Shown: piece by piece, positions 8,551 to 17,176 of the stretch
Layout of the letters: each line of letters starts with the position of its first letter
Numbering within the stretch: the first letter of the stretch is position 1
NCBI RefSeq assembly: GCF_013283875.1
Contig: NZ_CP054139.1
Span: 3,534,001-3,598,000 of the forward strand
Reading direction: 5' to 3'
Source: Mucilaginibacter mali
GTDB lineage: Bacteria > Bacteroidota > Bacteroidia > Sphingobacteriales > Sphingobacteriaceae
DNA: 64,000 nt
The notes under the pieces: generated by a model
Database searches by the model: none
Seen by the model: the letters and a program-made list of their open reading frames with translations, nothing else
What the model was told of the DNA's origin: nothing
Made by a program: the position numbers and the translations under genes

Positions 8551-9588
8551 ATGATACGAGGCATCGACAAATCAAAGCAAATTTACTTAATTTTTATCAC
8601 CTGCATCCTGCTGGTGTCCTGTAAGCAAGGTAAAAAAGTAGATGTGAGCAATATCCATGTCGATGTTAAGATCGAACGCTTTGATCATGATCTGAACGAC
8701 ATGGCCAAAAAGCCCATGCCCGAACAGGCCCTTTACATGCAACGCAAATACGGTGCCTTCTACCAGGATTTTATTGAACGTATTTTGCCTTTGGGTAGTA
8801 TTAAAGACACCGCTTATTTTGCCAAACTACGCCAAATATTAGCCACAAAAGATTATGCAAACGTAAAACACGATGTAGATTCGGTGTATCCCAATCTTGA
8901 TAATGAGGAGGCCGAATTAACAGATGCCTTTCGCCGCATCAAATATTATTTCCCTAAAAAGGAGTTGCCAAAAGTGTATGCCTATCTCTCGGGCTTCCAG
9001 GCGCAAACCAGCATTGGCGATGGCTATTTTGCAATTGGGCTGGATATGTTTTTAGGTGCCGATTCACGATTTTACCCGGCACTGGTGCAAATACTCCCCC
9101 GCTACATTACCCGCCGCTTCACGCCCGGCAACATCGCGCCACGGGTAGTTGAAGGCATTGTTCGTGAAGACATGTACCCCGAACCTGATACGCATAAAAC
9201 CCTGCTGGATAAAATGATCTACGCCGGCAAGGTGATGTACTTTATGGACCAGGTGCTGCCCGATGTGGCCGACACCACCAAAATTGGCTACACCACCGCG
9301 CAAATGAAATGGTGCGAAGACTTTAAATCTAACATTTGGGGATACTTTATGGAAGAAAACCTATTGTACGAAAGCGACGCCCAAAAGCTTGACAAATACA
9401 TCAGCGAAGCGCCATTCACCCCCGGACTTGGCGAACGCAACGAATCGGCACCGAAGCTGGGCGTATGGACCGGCTGGCAGATCGTGAGACAATACATGGA
9501 TAAGAACCCCGATGTTACCCTGCCACAACTGATGGCAATGGACGACGCCCAGAAGATCTTGACAGGATCGAAGTATCGGCCGAAATGA
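8551..9588 (+). CDS. gldB: Gliding motility lipoprotein GldB
   Basis: GldB is an envelope lipoprotein needed for gliding in Flavobacterium; its biochemical role is not settled. The protein has a lipoprotein signal (IYLIFITCILLVSC), then VKIERFDHDL, YAYLSGFQAQTSIGDGYFAI and the GLDMFLGAD segment, with ITRRFTPGNIAPRVVEG and the C-terminal PGLGERNESAPKLGVWTGW, which together are characteristic of this family. I prefer the ATG at 8551 because it places a normal lipoprotein signal at the N-terminus; an earlier in-frame ATG at 8500 would add 17 residues. Other gliding genes in this window are gldKLMN and sprE. Confidence 0.88.
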   Translation: MIRGIDKSKQIYLIFITCILLVSCKQGKKVDVSNIHVDVKIERFDHDLNDMAKKPMPEQALYMQRKYGAFYQDFIERILPLGSIKDTAYFAKLRQILATKDYANVKHDVDSVYPNLDNEEAELTDAFRRIKYYFPKKELPKVYAYLSGFQAQTSIGDGYFAIGLDMFLGADSRFYPALVQILPRYITRRFTPGNIAPRVVEGIVREDMYPEPDTHKTLLDKMIYAGKVMYFMDQVLPDVADTTKIGYTTAQMKWCEDFKSNIWGYFMEENLLYESDAQKLDKYISEAPFTPGLGERNESAPKLGVWTGWQIVRQYMDKNPDVTLPQLMAMDDAQKILTGSKYRPK

Positions 9589-9624
9589 TAATGGGTCATT
9601 ATATTTGCAATAGATCGCCGCGCC

Positions 9625-10422
9625 ATGAGTTACATCCGCATACAGCCTCATCCACAGCTTGAACAACTGATAGAATGTTACTGGATGGTGGAAAGCGATG
9701 ACCCGGCCATCCAAACAGAAAAGATCATTCCCGACGGTTTTACCGAACTGATATTTCATTACGGCGATCTTTACCGTGCAAATATCAGCGGGCAATGGCA
9801 AACACAGGGCCGGCACTTGCTGGCCGGGCAGATCGGCAATTACTTTTATTTAGAGAATACCGGCAAGGCTAAAATGATAGCCATTAAACTGAAACCTGCC
9901 GCACTGACACAGCTTTTCGGATTACAGATGAGCGATTATACCGATAGGGTTGTCACGCTTGACACTATACCGAACCGGGCCTTACAACAGCTACAAGATA
10001 TCGTGCTTCAGTTTGAAGATGAACAACAAGTAAAGGAAGCGTTTGACACCTGGCTGCTCCCCTTATCTCATTCGGTTACTACCACGCCGGTTACTGCTGC
10101 TATCGATCTTATTTTTAAACAAAACGGTATGGTTACCGTAAAAGAAATGACTGAAGCCGCATGCATTGGCGAACGCCAGCTGGAACGCCTTTTTAAAAGA
10201 TATGTAGGCTTAACGCCAAAGTACTATGCCCGCATCATTCGCTTCAATTATATCTTCCAAATTGTACAAAGCAAAAGCGCCTCATGGGCCGATGTGGTTT
10301 ACCAGGCCGGCTATTACGATCAATCTCACTTTATCCGCGATTTTAAAGCCTTTACCGGCGAAGACCCATCGGCCTACTACTTTGATGCCGATAATATGGC
10401 CAATTTCTTTCTGAATAAATAA
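9625..10422 (+). CDS. AraC-family transcriptional regulator (DUF6597-type N-terminus)
   Basis: 265 aa. The N-terminal domain (IRIQPHPQLEQLIECYW ... PDGFTELIFHYGD) is the DUF6597-like sensing domain often joined to AraC helix-turn-helix domains. The C-terminal about 100 residues form the AraC DNA-binding domain with two helix-turn-helix units: VTVKEMTEAACIGERQLERL, then WADVVYQAGYYDQSHFIRDF followed by FTGEDPSAYY. It follows gldB by 36 bases on the same strand and precedes a DUF6265 gene that it may co-regulate. The ligand is unknown. Confidence 0.85.
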   Translation: MSYIRIQPHPQLEQLIECYWMVESDDPAIQTEKIIPDGFTELIFHYGDLYRANISGQWQTQGRHLLAGQIGNYFYLENTGKAKMIAIKLKPAALTQLFGLQMSDYTDRVVTLDTIPNRALQQLQDIVLQFEDEQQVKEAFDTWLLPLSHSVTTTPVTAAIDLIFKQNGMVTVKEMTEAACIGERQLERLFKRYVGLTPKYYARIIRFNYIFQIVQSKSASWADVVYQAGYYDQSHFIRDFKAFTGEDPSAYYFDADNMANFFLNK

Positions 10423-10496
10423 AGATTATTGAGGTCGGGTTTATACAATACCGGCGTTAGTGCCGGGGGTATCTTTGCTGAAAACCATTACATAAC

Positions 10497-10958
10497 ATGA
10501 AAAAATTATTCGTCATTATTGCCGCGCTATTATTTACATCGCAGGTTTACAGTCAGCAGAATACCAGTAAAGAATTTGAAAAGCTGAAATGGCTGTGCGG
10601 TACCTGGAAACGCAGCAACAGCAAACCCGGCCAAAGTGGCACCGAAACGTGGGTGGCTACATCCCCCGCCAAACTTACCGGCAAGGGCGTTACCATGCGG
10701 GGCACCGATACTGCCTTTGTAGAGAAACTATCGATAGTAATAAAGGGCGGCGATATATTTTATGTGGCCGATGTTAGCGGTAACCCCGAACCGGTATACT
10801 TTAAAATGACCACTATTACTGCCGATGGCTTTGTCTGCGAAAACCCCGAGCATGACTTCCCTAAAAAAATAGCTTATCAACTGATTGGTAGCCGCATCAA
10901 TGCCAGCATATCAGGCAATGGCAAAAATATTGCTTATAATTTTGAGCGATTGAAATAA
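10497..10958 (+). CDS. Secreted DUF6265 protein
   Basis: 153 aa with a cleavable signal peptide (MKKLFVIIAALLFTSQVYSQ). The mature part begins FEKLKWLCGTWKR, with ETWVATSPAKLTGKG and the late FVCENPEHDFPKKIAYQL segment, which match the DUF6265 family of small periplasmic beta-sheet proteins resembling lipocalin-like folds. No function is known. It is 74 bases after the AraC regulator and ends in a strong hairpin terminator shared with the opposite-strand gene. Confidence 0.75.
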   Translation: MKKLFVIIAALLFTSQVYSQQNTSKEFEKLKWLCGTWKRSNSKPGQSGTETWVATSPAKLTGKGVTMRGTDTAFVEKLSIVIKGGDIFYVADVSGNPEPVYFKMTTITADGFVCENPEHDFPKKIAYQLIGSRINASISGNGKNIAYNFERLK

Positions 10959-10972
10959 CAGAGAGCCGTAGT

Positions 10973-11014
10973 AAAACAAGAAGCGCGATGGAACTCCATC
11001 GCGCTTCTTGTTTT
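10973..11014. terminator. Bidirectional terminator
   Basis: A perfect 19-bp stem (10973-10991 with 10996-11014) has a 4-base loop. One arm starts AAAACAAG and the other ends CTTGTTTT, so either transcript ends in a T-run. It separates the convergent genes at 10497-10958 and 11034-11225. Confidence 0.88.
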
Positions 11015-11033
11015 ATTTATGAGCAAATGCTGC

Positions 11034-11225
11034 TTACTTCATTATGGTAAACACGGCTTTCAGCGCGATCAGGATACCAATGATAAAAATCACGTTTGAG
11101 ATGCTGGTATACATGAACGAATCGCCTGCAAAACGGAAGTATACACCTACTATGCCGATGATGATGGCGATAGTTAACAATACATAGTGGCGGGTTGCGT
11201 TTGCTTCTTCTGCTGAGTGGCTCAT
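11034..11225 (-). CDS. Small two-helix membrane protein
   Basis: This 63 aa protein starts at MSHSAEEANATRH; an upstream in-frame Met at 11267 would add an unlikely leader. It has two hydrophobic segments (YVLLTIAIIIGIVGVYFRF and SNVIFIIGILIALKAVFTI) and little else. It is probably an inner-membrane protein. No family was recognised with confidence; similar tiny proteins are frequent in Sphingobacteriaceae. Confidence 0.65.
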   Translation of the reverse strand: MSHSAEEANATRHYVLLTIAIIIGIVGVYFRFAGDSFMYTSISNVIFIIGILIALKAVFTIMK

Positions 11226-11291
11226 GTTGTTAAATTTTGTTTGTGCAAAAATAAAAATGTTTAACAAATAAGTGGCATTTGTTTTAATATT

Positions 11292-12167
11292 TTATGCACT
11301 TGTATCACTAACTATACCACCTTTTAGCCTGTAGCGGCGAATGATCAGCCAAATAATTATCGCTATAGCTATCAGCGTCCATAAGTTGGCACAGCCAATG
11401 ATAATTTCCTTAAATATATACCAGCCGTTGTTTAACGCAAGGCCTAAACGGTTAAAAAATGGTAGACCATAAGCCGATGGGTCATCATTGGCAATTATTT
11501 CCTTCTTGATGATATTGCTTTGGTACAGGTTCAAGTTCACCATACTATACCTCACTGCTTCATCAACACGCTTGTTATCTATCTGCTGGTCAATAATATC
11601 ATCTTTTAACAAAAGTACATCAGCGGCATGCTTGATCACCACCTTACCTTTCTTTTGTTGCGCTATGATATCCCGGCGACTATTCATTTTCAATTTGTTC
11701 GACAGGTAATCGAGGGTGCGGTCTTCAATATCCATTTTTCGCTGATCTACATAAAGCCCCATTGCCGCCACCTTGTCCATGAATTCTTCCAAATTTTCAG
11801 AAGGTACTTTTACGGTCATATCGGCCGATATATTTAGCGCGGTAACCCGCATAACAGAATCGCTGTTTACGCGCACATCATTACTTTTTTCGGCGCGCGA
11901 GTTCATTTGGTGGTGCATTACCATTCCTTGGTATTGCGTGGTAAGGGCAGATATATCTGTGCTGGTTTTTTCAACGCTTTTTACTTTAAATCTTATATCC
12001 GCAGTTTTAATAAGTTTGGGAATGGCGACCGAATCTGCCGCTGACCTTCCTATAGTAGCCGAATCGGCTGAGGAACTTGTTACTTCATAATGCCCGGTAC
12101 TTCCGCTTTTGCACGCGGCAAACAGTGTGGTGCCGGCCAGCAGCGCCATTAAAATTTTTGTTTTCAT
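11292..12167 (-). CDS. DUF4349 lipoprotein
   Basis: 291 aa with a lipobox (LFAACKSGS). It contains the DUF4349 pattern: an N-terminal strand (IPKLIKTADIRFKVKSVE), a KVPSENLEEFMDKVAAMG stretch, a coiled region around LSNKLKMNSRRDIIAQQ, and a C-terminal transmembrane helix (LWTLIAIAIIIWLIIRRY). The topology suggests an envelope protein with lipid and helix anchors. The family's function is unknown. The next gene on this strand follows 66 bases after its stop. Confidence 0.8.
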   Translation of the reverse strand: MKTKILMALLAGTTLFAACKSGSTGHYEVTSSSADSATIGRSAADSVAIPKLIKTADIRFKVKSVEKTSTDISALTTQYQGMVMHHQMNSRAEKSNDVRVNSDSVMRVTALNISADMTVKVPSENLEEFMDKVAAMGLYVDQRKMDIEDRTLDYLSNKLKMNSRRDIIAQQKKGKVVIKHAADVLLLKDDIIDQQIDNKRVDEAVRYSMVNLNLYQSNIIKKEIIANDDPSAYGLPFFNRLGLALNNGWYIFKEIIIGCANLWTLIAIAIIIWLIIRRYRLKGGIVSDTSA

Positions 12168-12413
12168 GATGACAGTTTTAAGTGGTTTTAGTTCACCCTT
12201 TTAAAATTGCCGGCCGGCTTTAATTTCGGAGTGTGTTGTTTCTTATTTTTTAATTGATACCCGCAACACGATAAATGTAACCCTGGATCATTGTAAAATA
12301 AATTGTTACAATTATTAAGTGGGCCGTGGACAAAGACCAGTTTTTTTGTCATCAGCAGAACCATTTGGCTTGCCAAAAGTTAATCAGTATAATAATCAAT
12401 AATACCTAATATT

Positions 12414-12854
12414 ATGGCAGGCAAATTAAGTGTAACTGTTACTAAGCACATCAACGCGCACGTAGCCAGCGTTTGGCAGGCTTTTACAGACCCGGCACTG
12501 ATCAAGCAATACTTGTTCGGCACCACCGTAACATCCGACTGGAAACTGGGCAGCGATATCACCTACACCGGCGAGTGGGAAGGCAAAAGCTACAAAGACA
12601 AAGGCCAGATCATTGATGTGATCCCCTTTAAAAAATTGCATACCACCTACTGGAGCGGCATGAGCGGCAAAGCCGATAAACCCGAAAATTATGTAAACGT
12701 TTATTACGAGGTTGAACCCGAAGGCGATGGCAGCAAGGTGAGCATCACGCAGGATGGGATTGAAAACGAAGCCGGGGTAGAGCACATGAAAGAGAATTGG
12801 GGGAAGGTGTTGGAGGGTATGAAGAAGTTGTTGGAGGGTATTTCCAACAACTAA
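12414..12854 (+). CDS. SRPBCC (AHSA1-like) domain protein
   Basis: This 146 aa protein consists of one START/Bet v1-like fold of the activator-of-Hsp90 homology type: LSVTVTKHINAHVASVWQAF, then DPALIKQYLFGTTVTSDW, WEGKSYKDKG and the C-terminal helix ENWGKVLEGMKKLLEG. Such domains bind hydrophobic ligands; the ligand here is unknown. The gene stands alone, and a palindromic repeat begins 7 bases after its stop codon. Confidence 0.85.
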   Translation: MAGKLSVTVTKHINAHVASVWQAFTDPALIKQYLFGTTVTSDWKLGSDITYTGEWEGKSYKDKGQIIDVIPFKKLHTTYWSGMSGKADKPENYVNVYYEVEPEGDGSKVSITQDGIENEAGVEHMKENWGKVLEGMKKLLEGISNN

Positions 12855-12860
12855 CCACAT

Positions 12861-12958
12861 CGTCATTCTGAGCGATAGCGAAGAATCTCAAATTGGCAGA
12901 GCGGACATGCAGGGACGACCTGCCTGTCGGGGATTCTTCGCTATCGCTCAGAATGACG
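12861..12958. repeat. REP-like palindrome, family A copy 1
   Basis: Perfect 27-bp arms (12861-12887 and 12932-12958) beginning CGTCATTCTGAGCGATAGCG, separated by 44 bases containing GCCTGTCGGGG. Related copies occur at 26082, 45857, 51438, 53443, 55880, 56649, 56797 and 63390. It lies between two convergent genes. Confidence 0.85.
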
Positions 12959-12971
12959 TGTTTATCTAACC

Positions 12972-13006
12972 AAAAAAGCCCCATCCGCTAATGCGAACGA
13001 GGCTTT
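12972..13006 (-). terminator. Probable terminator of the ATP synthase operon
   Basis: Reading on the minus strand, AAAGCC pairs with GGCTTT around a wobble-paired inner stem (GTTCGC with GCGGAT), and TTTTTT follows. It lies 24 bases after the atpG stop codon. Confidence 0.6.
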
Positions 13007-13029
13007 GGATTTTGCTATTTAGATTATGA

Positions 13030-13923
13030 TTAGCCGTTTGATAACGCAGCCGCGCCGCTCACGATCTCGGTCAGCTCGGTAGTGATGGCTGCCTGGCGGG
13101 CCTGGTTGTACGATAATTTCAGCGACTTTAACAGTTCGCCGGCGTTATCGGTAGCCTTGTCCATAGCGGTCATACGTGCACCGTGCTCCGAAGCGTGCGA
13201 ATCAAGCACCGCTTTGTAAAGCTGGATCTTGATGTTTTTCGGGATCAGTTGCTCAACAATCTCCTCTTGCGATGGCTCAAGGATGTAGTCGATATTGCTG
13301 GCCGGTTTAGCATCTTTATTAGCCGTAGCCTGTGTTTTTGGTACAGGTAATAATTGTTCGGTAGTAAGGATCTGCATAGCCGCGTTCTTGAACTGGTTAT
13401 ACACCAATTCTACACGGTCGTATTTACCATTCACAAAGCCTTCCATAATGGCTTCGGTAATTTTAGATACGTTGGTGAAGTTAAGCGCGCTATACACCTC
13501 GTTATTGTTGCCAATTACGTTGTACTTACGACGCTCGTAAAACTCCTGCGATTTTTTACCGATAGCAACAATAGATACGTTACCCGCTGCCAGTTGTTTG
13601 CTGTATTTCTCAGCGATCATGTTGTTGGCGGTTTTGATAGCGTTAGCATTGAACGCGCCGGCCAAACCACGGTTTGAGGTAACAACTACCACCAGTACAC
13701 GTACCGGTTCGCGTTCCTGCAAATATGGCGATGAACCATCTTCCAAACTGGCCGATAGGTTGCCCAGCAATTCCTTTAGCTTGGTAGCATAAGGGCGCAA
13801 AGCTACGATGGCATTAGTGGCACGCTTTAACTTAGCAGCCGAAACCATTTTCATAGCTTTGGTGATCTGCTGCGTTGAGCTTACCGACTTTATCCTGTTT
13901 CTTACTTCTTTTAAATTAGCCAT
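13030..13923 (-). CDS. atpG: ATP synthase gamma subunit
   Basis: Central rotor stalk of F1, coupling c-ring rotation to catalysis. 297 aa. The N-terminal coiled helix (NLKEVRNRIKSVSSTQQITK, then AMKMVSAAKLKRA) and the C-terminal helix (ITTELTEIVSGAAALS) are the conserved ends; the ARMTAMDKATDNA segment is the family signature. A variable loop near residues 195-225 (PVPKTQATANKDAKPAS) is polar. Last gene of the operon, separated from atpA by a 108-base gap that contains an inverted repeat. Confidence 0.97.
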   Translation of the reverse strand: MANLKEVRNRIKSVSSTQQITKAMKMVSAAKLKRATNAIVALRPYATKLKELLGNLSASLEDGSSPYLQEREPVRVLVVVVTSNRGLAGAFNANAIKTANNMIAEKYSKQLAAGNVSIVAIGKKSQEFYERRKYNVIGNNNEVYSALNFTNVSKITEAIMEGFVNGKYDRVELVYNQFKNAAMQILTTEQLLPVPKTQATANKDAKPASNIDYILEPSQEEIVEQLIPKNIKIQLYKAVLDSHASEHGARMTAMDKATDNAGELLKSLKLSYNQARQAAITTELTEIVSGAAALSNG

Positions 13924-13929
13924 GTTCTA

Positions 13930-14031
13930 AATGTGCAAATGTGCGTATGTGCAAATATGCAAATTGACTTATCTGTTAATTAATTCATGAAGATATGCAT
14001 CTGCACATTCGCACATTTGCATATCTGCACG
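13930..14031. repeat. Inverted repeat within the atp operon, family E copy 1
   Basis: The atpA-atpG gap is almost entirely made of TGCAAATGTGC/TGCAAATATGC words on one side and their complements (GCACATTTGCATATCTGCAC) on the other, around a short AT-rich centre. Similar words occur at 48016-48060 and 63594-63632. It would form a long hairpin in the operon mRNA. Confidence 0.75.
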
Positions 14032-15606
14032 TTAATATTTCCCTGCCAACTCCTTAGCTACTGTTTCCAGTACGCCGGTGATGTTGTCGTCCAGTTTACC
14101 TGCTTTTAAACCTGCTAATACTTCAGGGTGGCGCAGTTCAAGCTGGCTGGTGTATTCTGCTTCAAATTCCTTGATCTTGTTAACCGGTACGCTACGCATC
14201 AGGTTCTTGGTACCAGCGTAAACAATAGCTACCTGTTTTTCAACCGTTACCGGCGAATATTGGCCTTGTTTCAGGATCTCTACGTTACGGGCACCTTTAT
14301 CCAGTACGTTCTTGGTAGATGCATCCAGGTCTGAACCGAATTTAGAGAAAGCCTCTAACTCGCGGTATTGTGCCTGGTCAAGTTTCAAAGTACCTGATAC
14401 TTTCTTCATCGATTTGATCTGGGCGTTACCACCTACACGCGATACCGAGATACCTACGTTGATAGCCGGACGAACACCCGCGTTAAACAAGTTCGACTCC
14501 AGGAAGATCTGACCGTCGGTGATCGAGATCACGTTGGTTGGGATATAAGCCGATACGTCACCTGCTTGTGTTTCGATGATCGGAAGCGCGGTTAACGAAC
14601 CACCACCTTTTACCAAATGCTTGATAGACTCGGGCAAATCGTTCATCGCCTGGGCGATAGAATCGTTAGAGTTGATCTTAGCGGCACGCTCTAATAAACG
14701 GCTGTGCAGGTAAAACACGTCACCTGGGTAAGCCTCACGGCCCGGTGGACGACGTAATAACAACGACACCTCACGGTAAGCAACAGCTTGTTTAGAAAGG
14801 TCATCATAGATGATCAGTGCAGGGCGACCGGTATCGCGGAAGTACTCGCCGATGGCGGCACCTGCAAATGGCGCGAAGAACTGGGTTGGTGCAGGGTCTG
14901 AAGCGTTAGCGGCTACTACGATAGAGTAAGCCATAGCGCCGTTCTCTTCCAGTGTACGAACGATGTTCGCAACGGTAGAAGCTTTCTGACCACAAGCAAC
15001 ATATATACAAATTACAGGCTGGCCTGCATTGTAAAATTCTTTTTGATTGATGATGGTATCGATACAAACCGCGGTTTTACCGGTTTGACGGTCGCCGATC
15101 ACCAGCTCACGCTGGCCACGGCCGATCGGGATCATCGCGTCGATAGCTTTGATACCGGTTTGCAGCGGCTCGGTTACCGGCTGACGGTAGATAACGCCCG
15201 GAGCTTTACGCTCTAATGGCATTTCATAAGTCTGGCCAGCGATAGGGCCTTTACCGTCGATAGGCTCGCCCAGTGTGTTAACCACACGGCCCAGCATACC
15301 TTCGCCAACTTTGATCGAAGCGATCTTGTTGGTACGTTTTACAGTATCACCTTCTTTAACACCGTCCGAAGCACCCAGCAATACCACACCTACGTTGTCT
15401 TCTTCAAGGTTTAATACGATACCTTGTAACGCGTTGTCAAATTCAACCAGCTCACCTGATTGTACTTTAGTTAAGCCGTAAACACGGGCAATACCGTCGC
15501 CCACCTGTAATACGGTGCCTACTTCTTCTAACTGAGTTGCTGACTGAAAGCCCGACAACTGCTGACGCAGGATTGCCGATACTTCGTCTGGTCTAACCTC
15601 TACCAT
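14032..15606 (-). CDS. atpA: ATP synthase alpha subunit
   Basis: Non-catalytic nucleotide-binding subunit of F1. 524 aa, normal length. The Walker A motif GDRQTGKT is at residues 171-178, with the alpha-specific Gln. [19 protein letters not shown] and [20 protein letters not shown] are conserved, as is the C-terminal helical domain ending VAKELAGKY. It is followed on the same strand by atpG after 108 bases and preceded by atpH with a 28-base gap. Confidence 0.98.
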   Translation of the reverse strand: MVEVRPDEVSAILRQQLSGFQSATQLEEVGTVLQVGDGIARVYGLTKVQSGELVEFDNALQGIVLNLEEDNVGVVLLGASDGVKEGDTVKRTNKIASIKVGEGMLGRVVNTLGEPIDGKGPIAGQTYEMPLERKAPGVIYRQPVTEPLQTGIKAIDAMIPIGRGQRELVIGDRQTGKTAVCIDTIINQKEFYNAGQPVICIYVACGQKASTVANIVRTLEENGAMAYSIVVAANASDPAPTQFFAPFAGAAIGEYFRDTGRPALIIYDDLSKQAVAYREVSLLLRRPPGREAYPGDVFYLHSRLLERAAKINSNDSIAQAMNDLPESIKHLVKGGGSLTALPIIETQAGDVSAYIPTNVISITDGQIFLESNLFNAGVRPAINVGISVSRVGGNAQIKSMKKVSGTLKLDQAQYRELEAFSKFGSDLDASTKNVLDKGARNVEILKQGQYSPVTVEKQVAIVYAGTKNLMRSVPVNKIKEFEAEYTSQLELRHPEVLAGLKAGKLDDNITGVLETVAKELAGKY

Positions 15607-15634
15607 TTGTTACTTTATTAAGTGTTAGTTTTAA

Positions 15635-16183
15635 TTATTGTACTACCCTTTGGGCAAAATCTTTCTTAATTGTTTTTAAACTGCTGCTTACGCTGGTATC
15701 GATCTGGCGGTCGCCAACGGTCAATACAAAGCCGCCGATAAGATCGGGGTTAACTTTGGCATGCAATACCACATTACCACCGGTAACGGCTTTCACCTCG
15801 GCTGTCAGTTTTTGCAAGTTTTCTGCCGATAAAGGCGCGGCACTTACAACCGTAGCGTTAATAATGTTTTTGATCACATTGTACTGGTTCACAAACTCCT
15901 GCGCGGTTGGATATAAGATCTCGCCACGGCTTTTGTTTACCATGATATGGAAAAACGATGTGGTAACTTTACTTACCTTATCGGTAAAAATAGCATCCAG
16001 TATCTTCTTCTTTTTGTCGTGCGCGATAATAGGGTTGCGCAAAACAGCCTGCAGCTCGCTATTGGCTTTCAGGGTTTTTATAAAAAAGTCCATATCGGCC
16101 TTAACCGGCTCCAGCGAGTTTTGCTCCTGTGCAAGGTCAATCAACGATTTGGCGTACCTGGTGGCAACTGTTAATTCAGACAT
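15635..16183 (-). CDS. atpH: ATP synthase delta subunit
   Basis: Links the top of F1 to the peripheral stalk. 182 aa with the family pattern: N-terminal helical domain (VATRYAKSLIDLAQEQNSLE), the FIKTLKANSELQAVLRNPII stretch, and the C-terminal DPDL-like region PDLIGGFVLTVGDRQIDTSV. The gap to atpF (97 bases) contains a different repeat from that between atpA and atpG. Confidence 0.95.
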   Translation of the reverse strand: MSELTVATRYAKSLIDLAQEQNSLEPVKADMDFFIKTLKANSELQAVLRNPIIAHDKKKKILDAIFTDKVSKVTTSFFHIMVNKSRGEILYPTAQEFVNQYNVIKNIINATVVSAAPLSAENLQKLTAEVKAVTGGNVVLHAKVNPDLIGGFVLTVGDRQIDTSVSSSLKTIKKDFAQRVVQ

Positions 16184-16198
16184 GCTTTTTATTTAGTT

Positions 16199-16280
16199 GT
16201 GAGTAGTGAGTAGTTGAATGAGTGAGCAGTTAGTAAGTATGACCTACTCACTATTCTCTGATCACTATTCACCAATCACT
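16199..16280. repeat. GTGAGTAGTGAGTAG repeat in the atpF-atpH gap
   Basis: One side reads GTGAGTAGTGAGTAG with GAGTGAGCAG; the other has complementary words (CTACTCACTATTC, ATCACTATTCACC). The result is an imperfect inverted repeat of short words filling the intercistronic space. It is distinct from the family A palindromes. Confidence 0.65.
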
Positions 16281-16775
16281 CTACTTCAATTTCACTTCTT
16301 TTAATAGGTCGCTTACCAGTTCGTCCTGCTTTTTAGCATCTTCAAACTGTTTGCGTAATATCTTCTCGGCAATCTCGATAGAAAGGCTGGCTACCTGGTT
16401 TTTCACATCAGCCATAGCGATAGCTTTCTGATTGTTGATCTCGATACGGGCGTTCTCTATCATACGGGCGCCTTCTGCCTGTGCAGCTTCTTTAGCTTCG
16501 CCAACAATCTGGTCTTTCAGCTTTTTAGCTTCAGCTAAAATTACATCACGCTCGGCACGGGCTTGTTTTAACAACGCATCGTTCTCGTTGGTCAGGCGCG
16601 ACATTTCTTCTTTAGCAGCCTCTGCTTTAGACAGGGCTTCTTCAATATTACGCTCGCGCTCGTTAACAGCACCTAAAATTGGTTTCCAGGCAAACTTGCG
16701 TAAAATGATCAACAGGATAACGAACGAAACAAGCGTCCATACAACTAAACCAATCGCGGGTTGAACAATATCCAT
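16281..16775 (-). CDS. atpF: ATP synthase b subunit
   Basis: Peripheral stalk. 164 aa with one N-terminal membrane helix (AIGLVVWTLVSFVILLIILR), followed by a long charged coiled-coil: NERERNIEEALSKAEAAKEE, repeated Ala/Glu/Lys heptads, and ending DLLKEVKLK. Only one b gene is present, so the stalk is probably a homodimer. Between atpE and atpH in the usual order. Confidence 0.96.
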   Translation of the reverse strand: MDIVQPAIGLVVWTLVSFVILLIILRKFAWKPILGAVNERERNIEEALSKAEAAKEEMSRLTNENDALLKQARAERDVILAEAKKLKDQIVGEAKEAAQAEGARMIENARIEINNQKAIAMADVKNQVASLSIEIAEKILRKQFEDAKKQDELVSDLLKEVKLK

Positions 16776-16879
16776 AATTACTTTATATAGCTATCTTATA
16801 ATTCAAATTTTAAGTTTTTAAAACATAGCCCGGGGCCAACCGCTCCGGTGCTATGCTTTAATTTTTCTGGTGCCTGATA

Positions 16880-17134
<255 letters not shown>

Positions 17135-17176
17135 TTAATTTAAACGTGTATATATAATATAATTAATAATTCAATT

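Noticed and set aside
12188..12562. Two small minus-strand open frames between the DUF4349 gene and the SRPBCC gene
   Set aside because: One overlaps the SRPBCC gene antisense; neither has a recognisable domain or signal.
12745..12984. Minus-strand open frame giving a short peptide across 12861-12958
   Set aside because: It reads through the family A palindrome; the pattern FFAIAQND/ILSDSEE is the usual translation of such repeats, not a protein.
13924..14031. CRISPR array
   Set aside because: The repeats are inverted palindromes without unique spacers of constant length.
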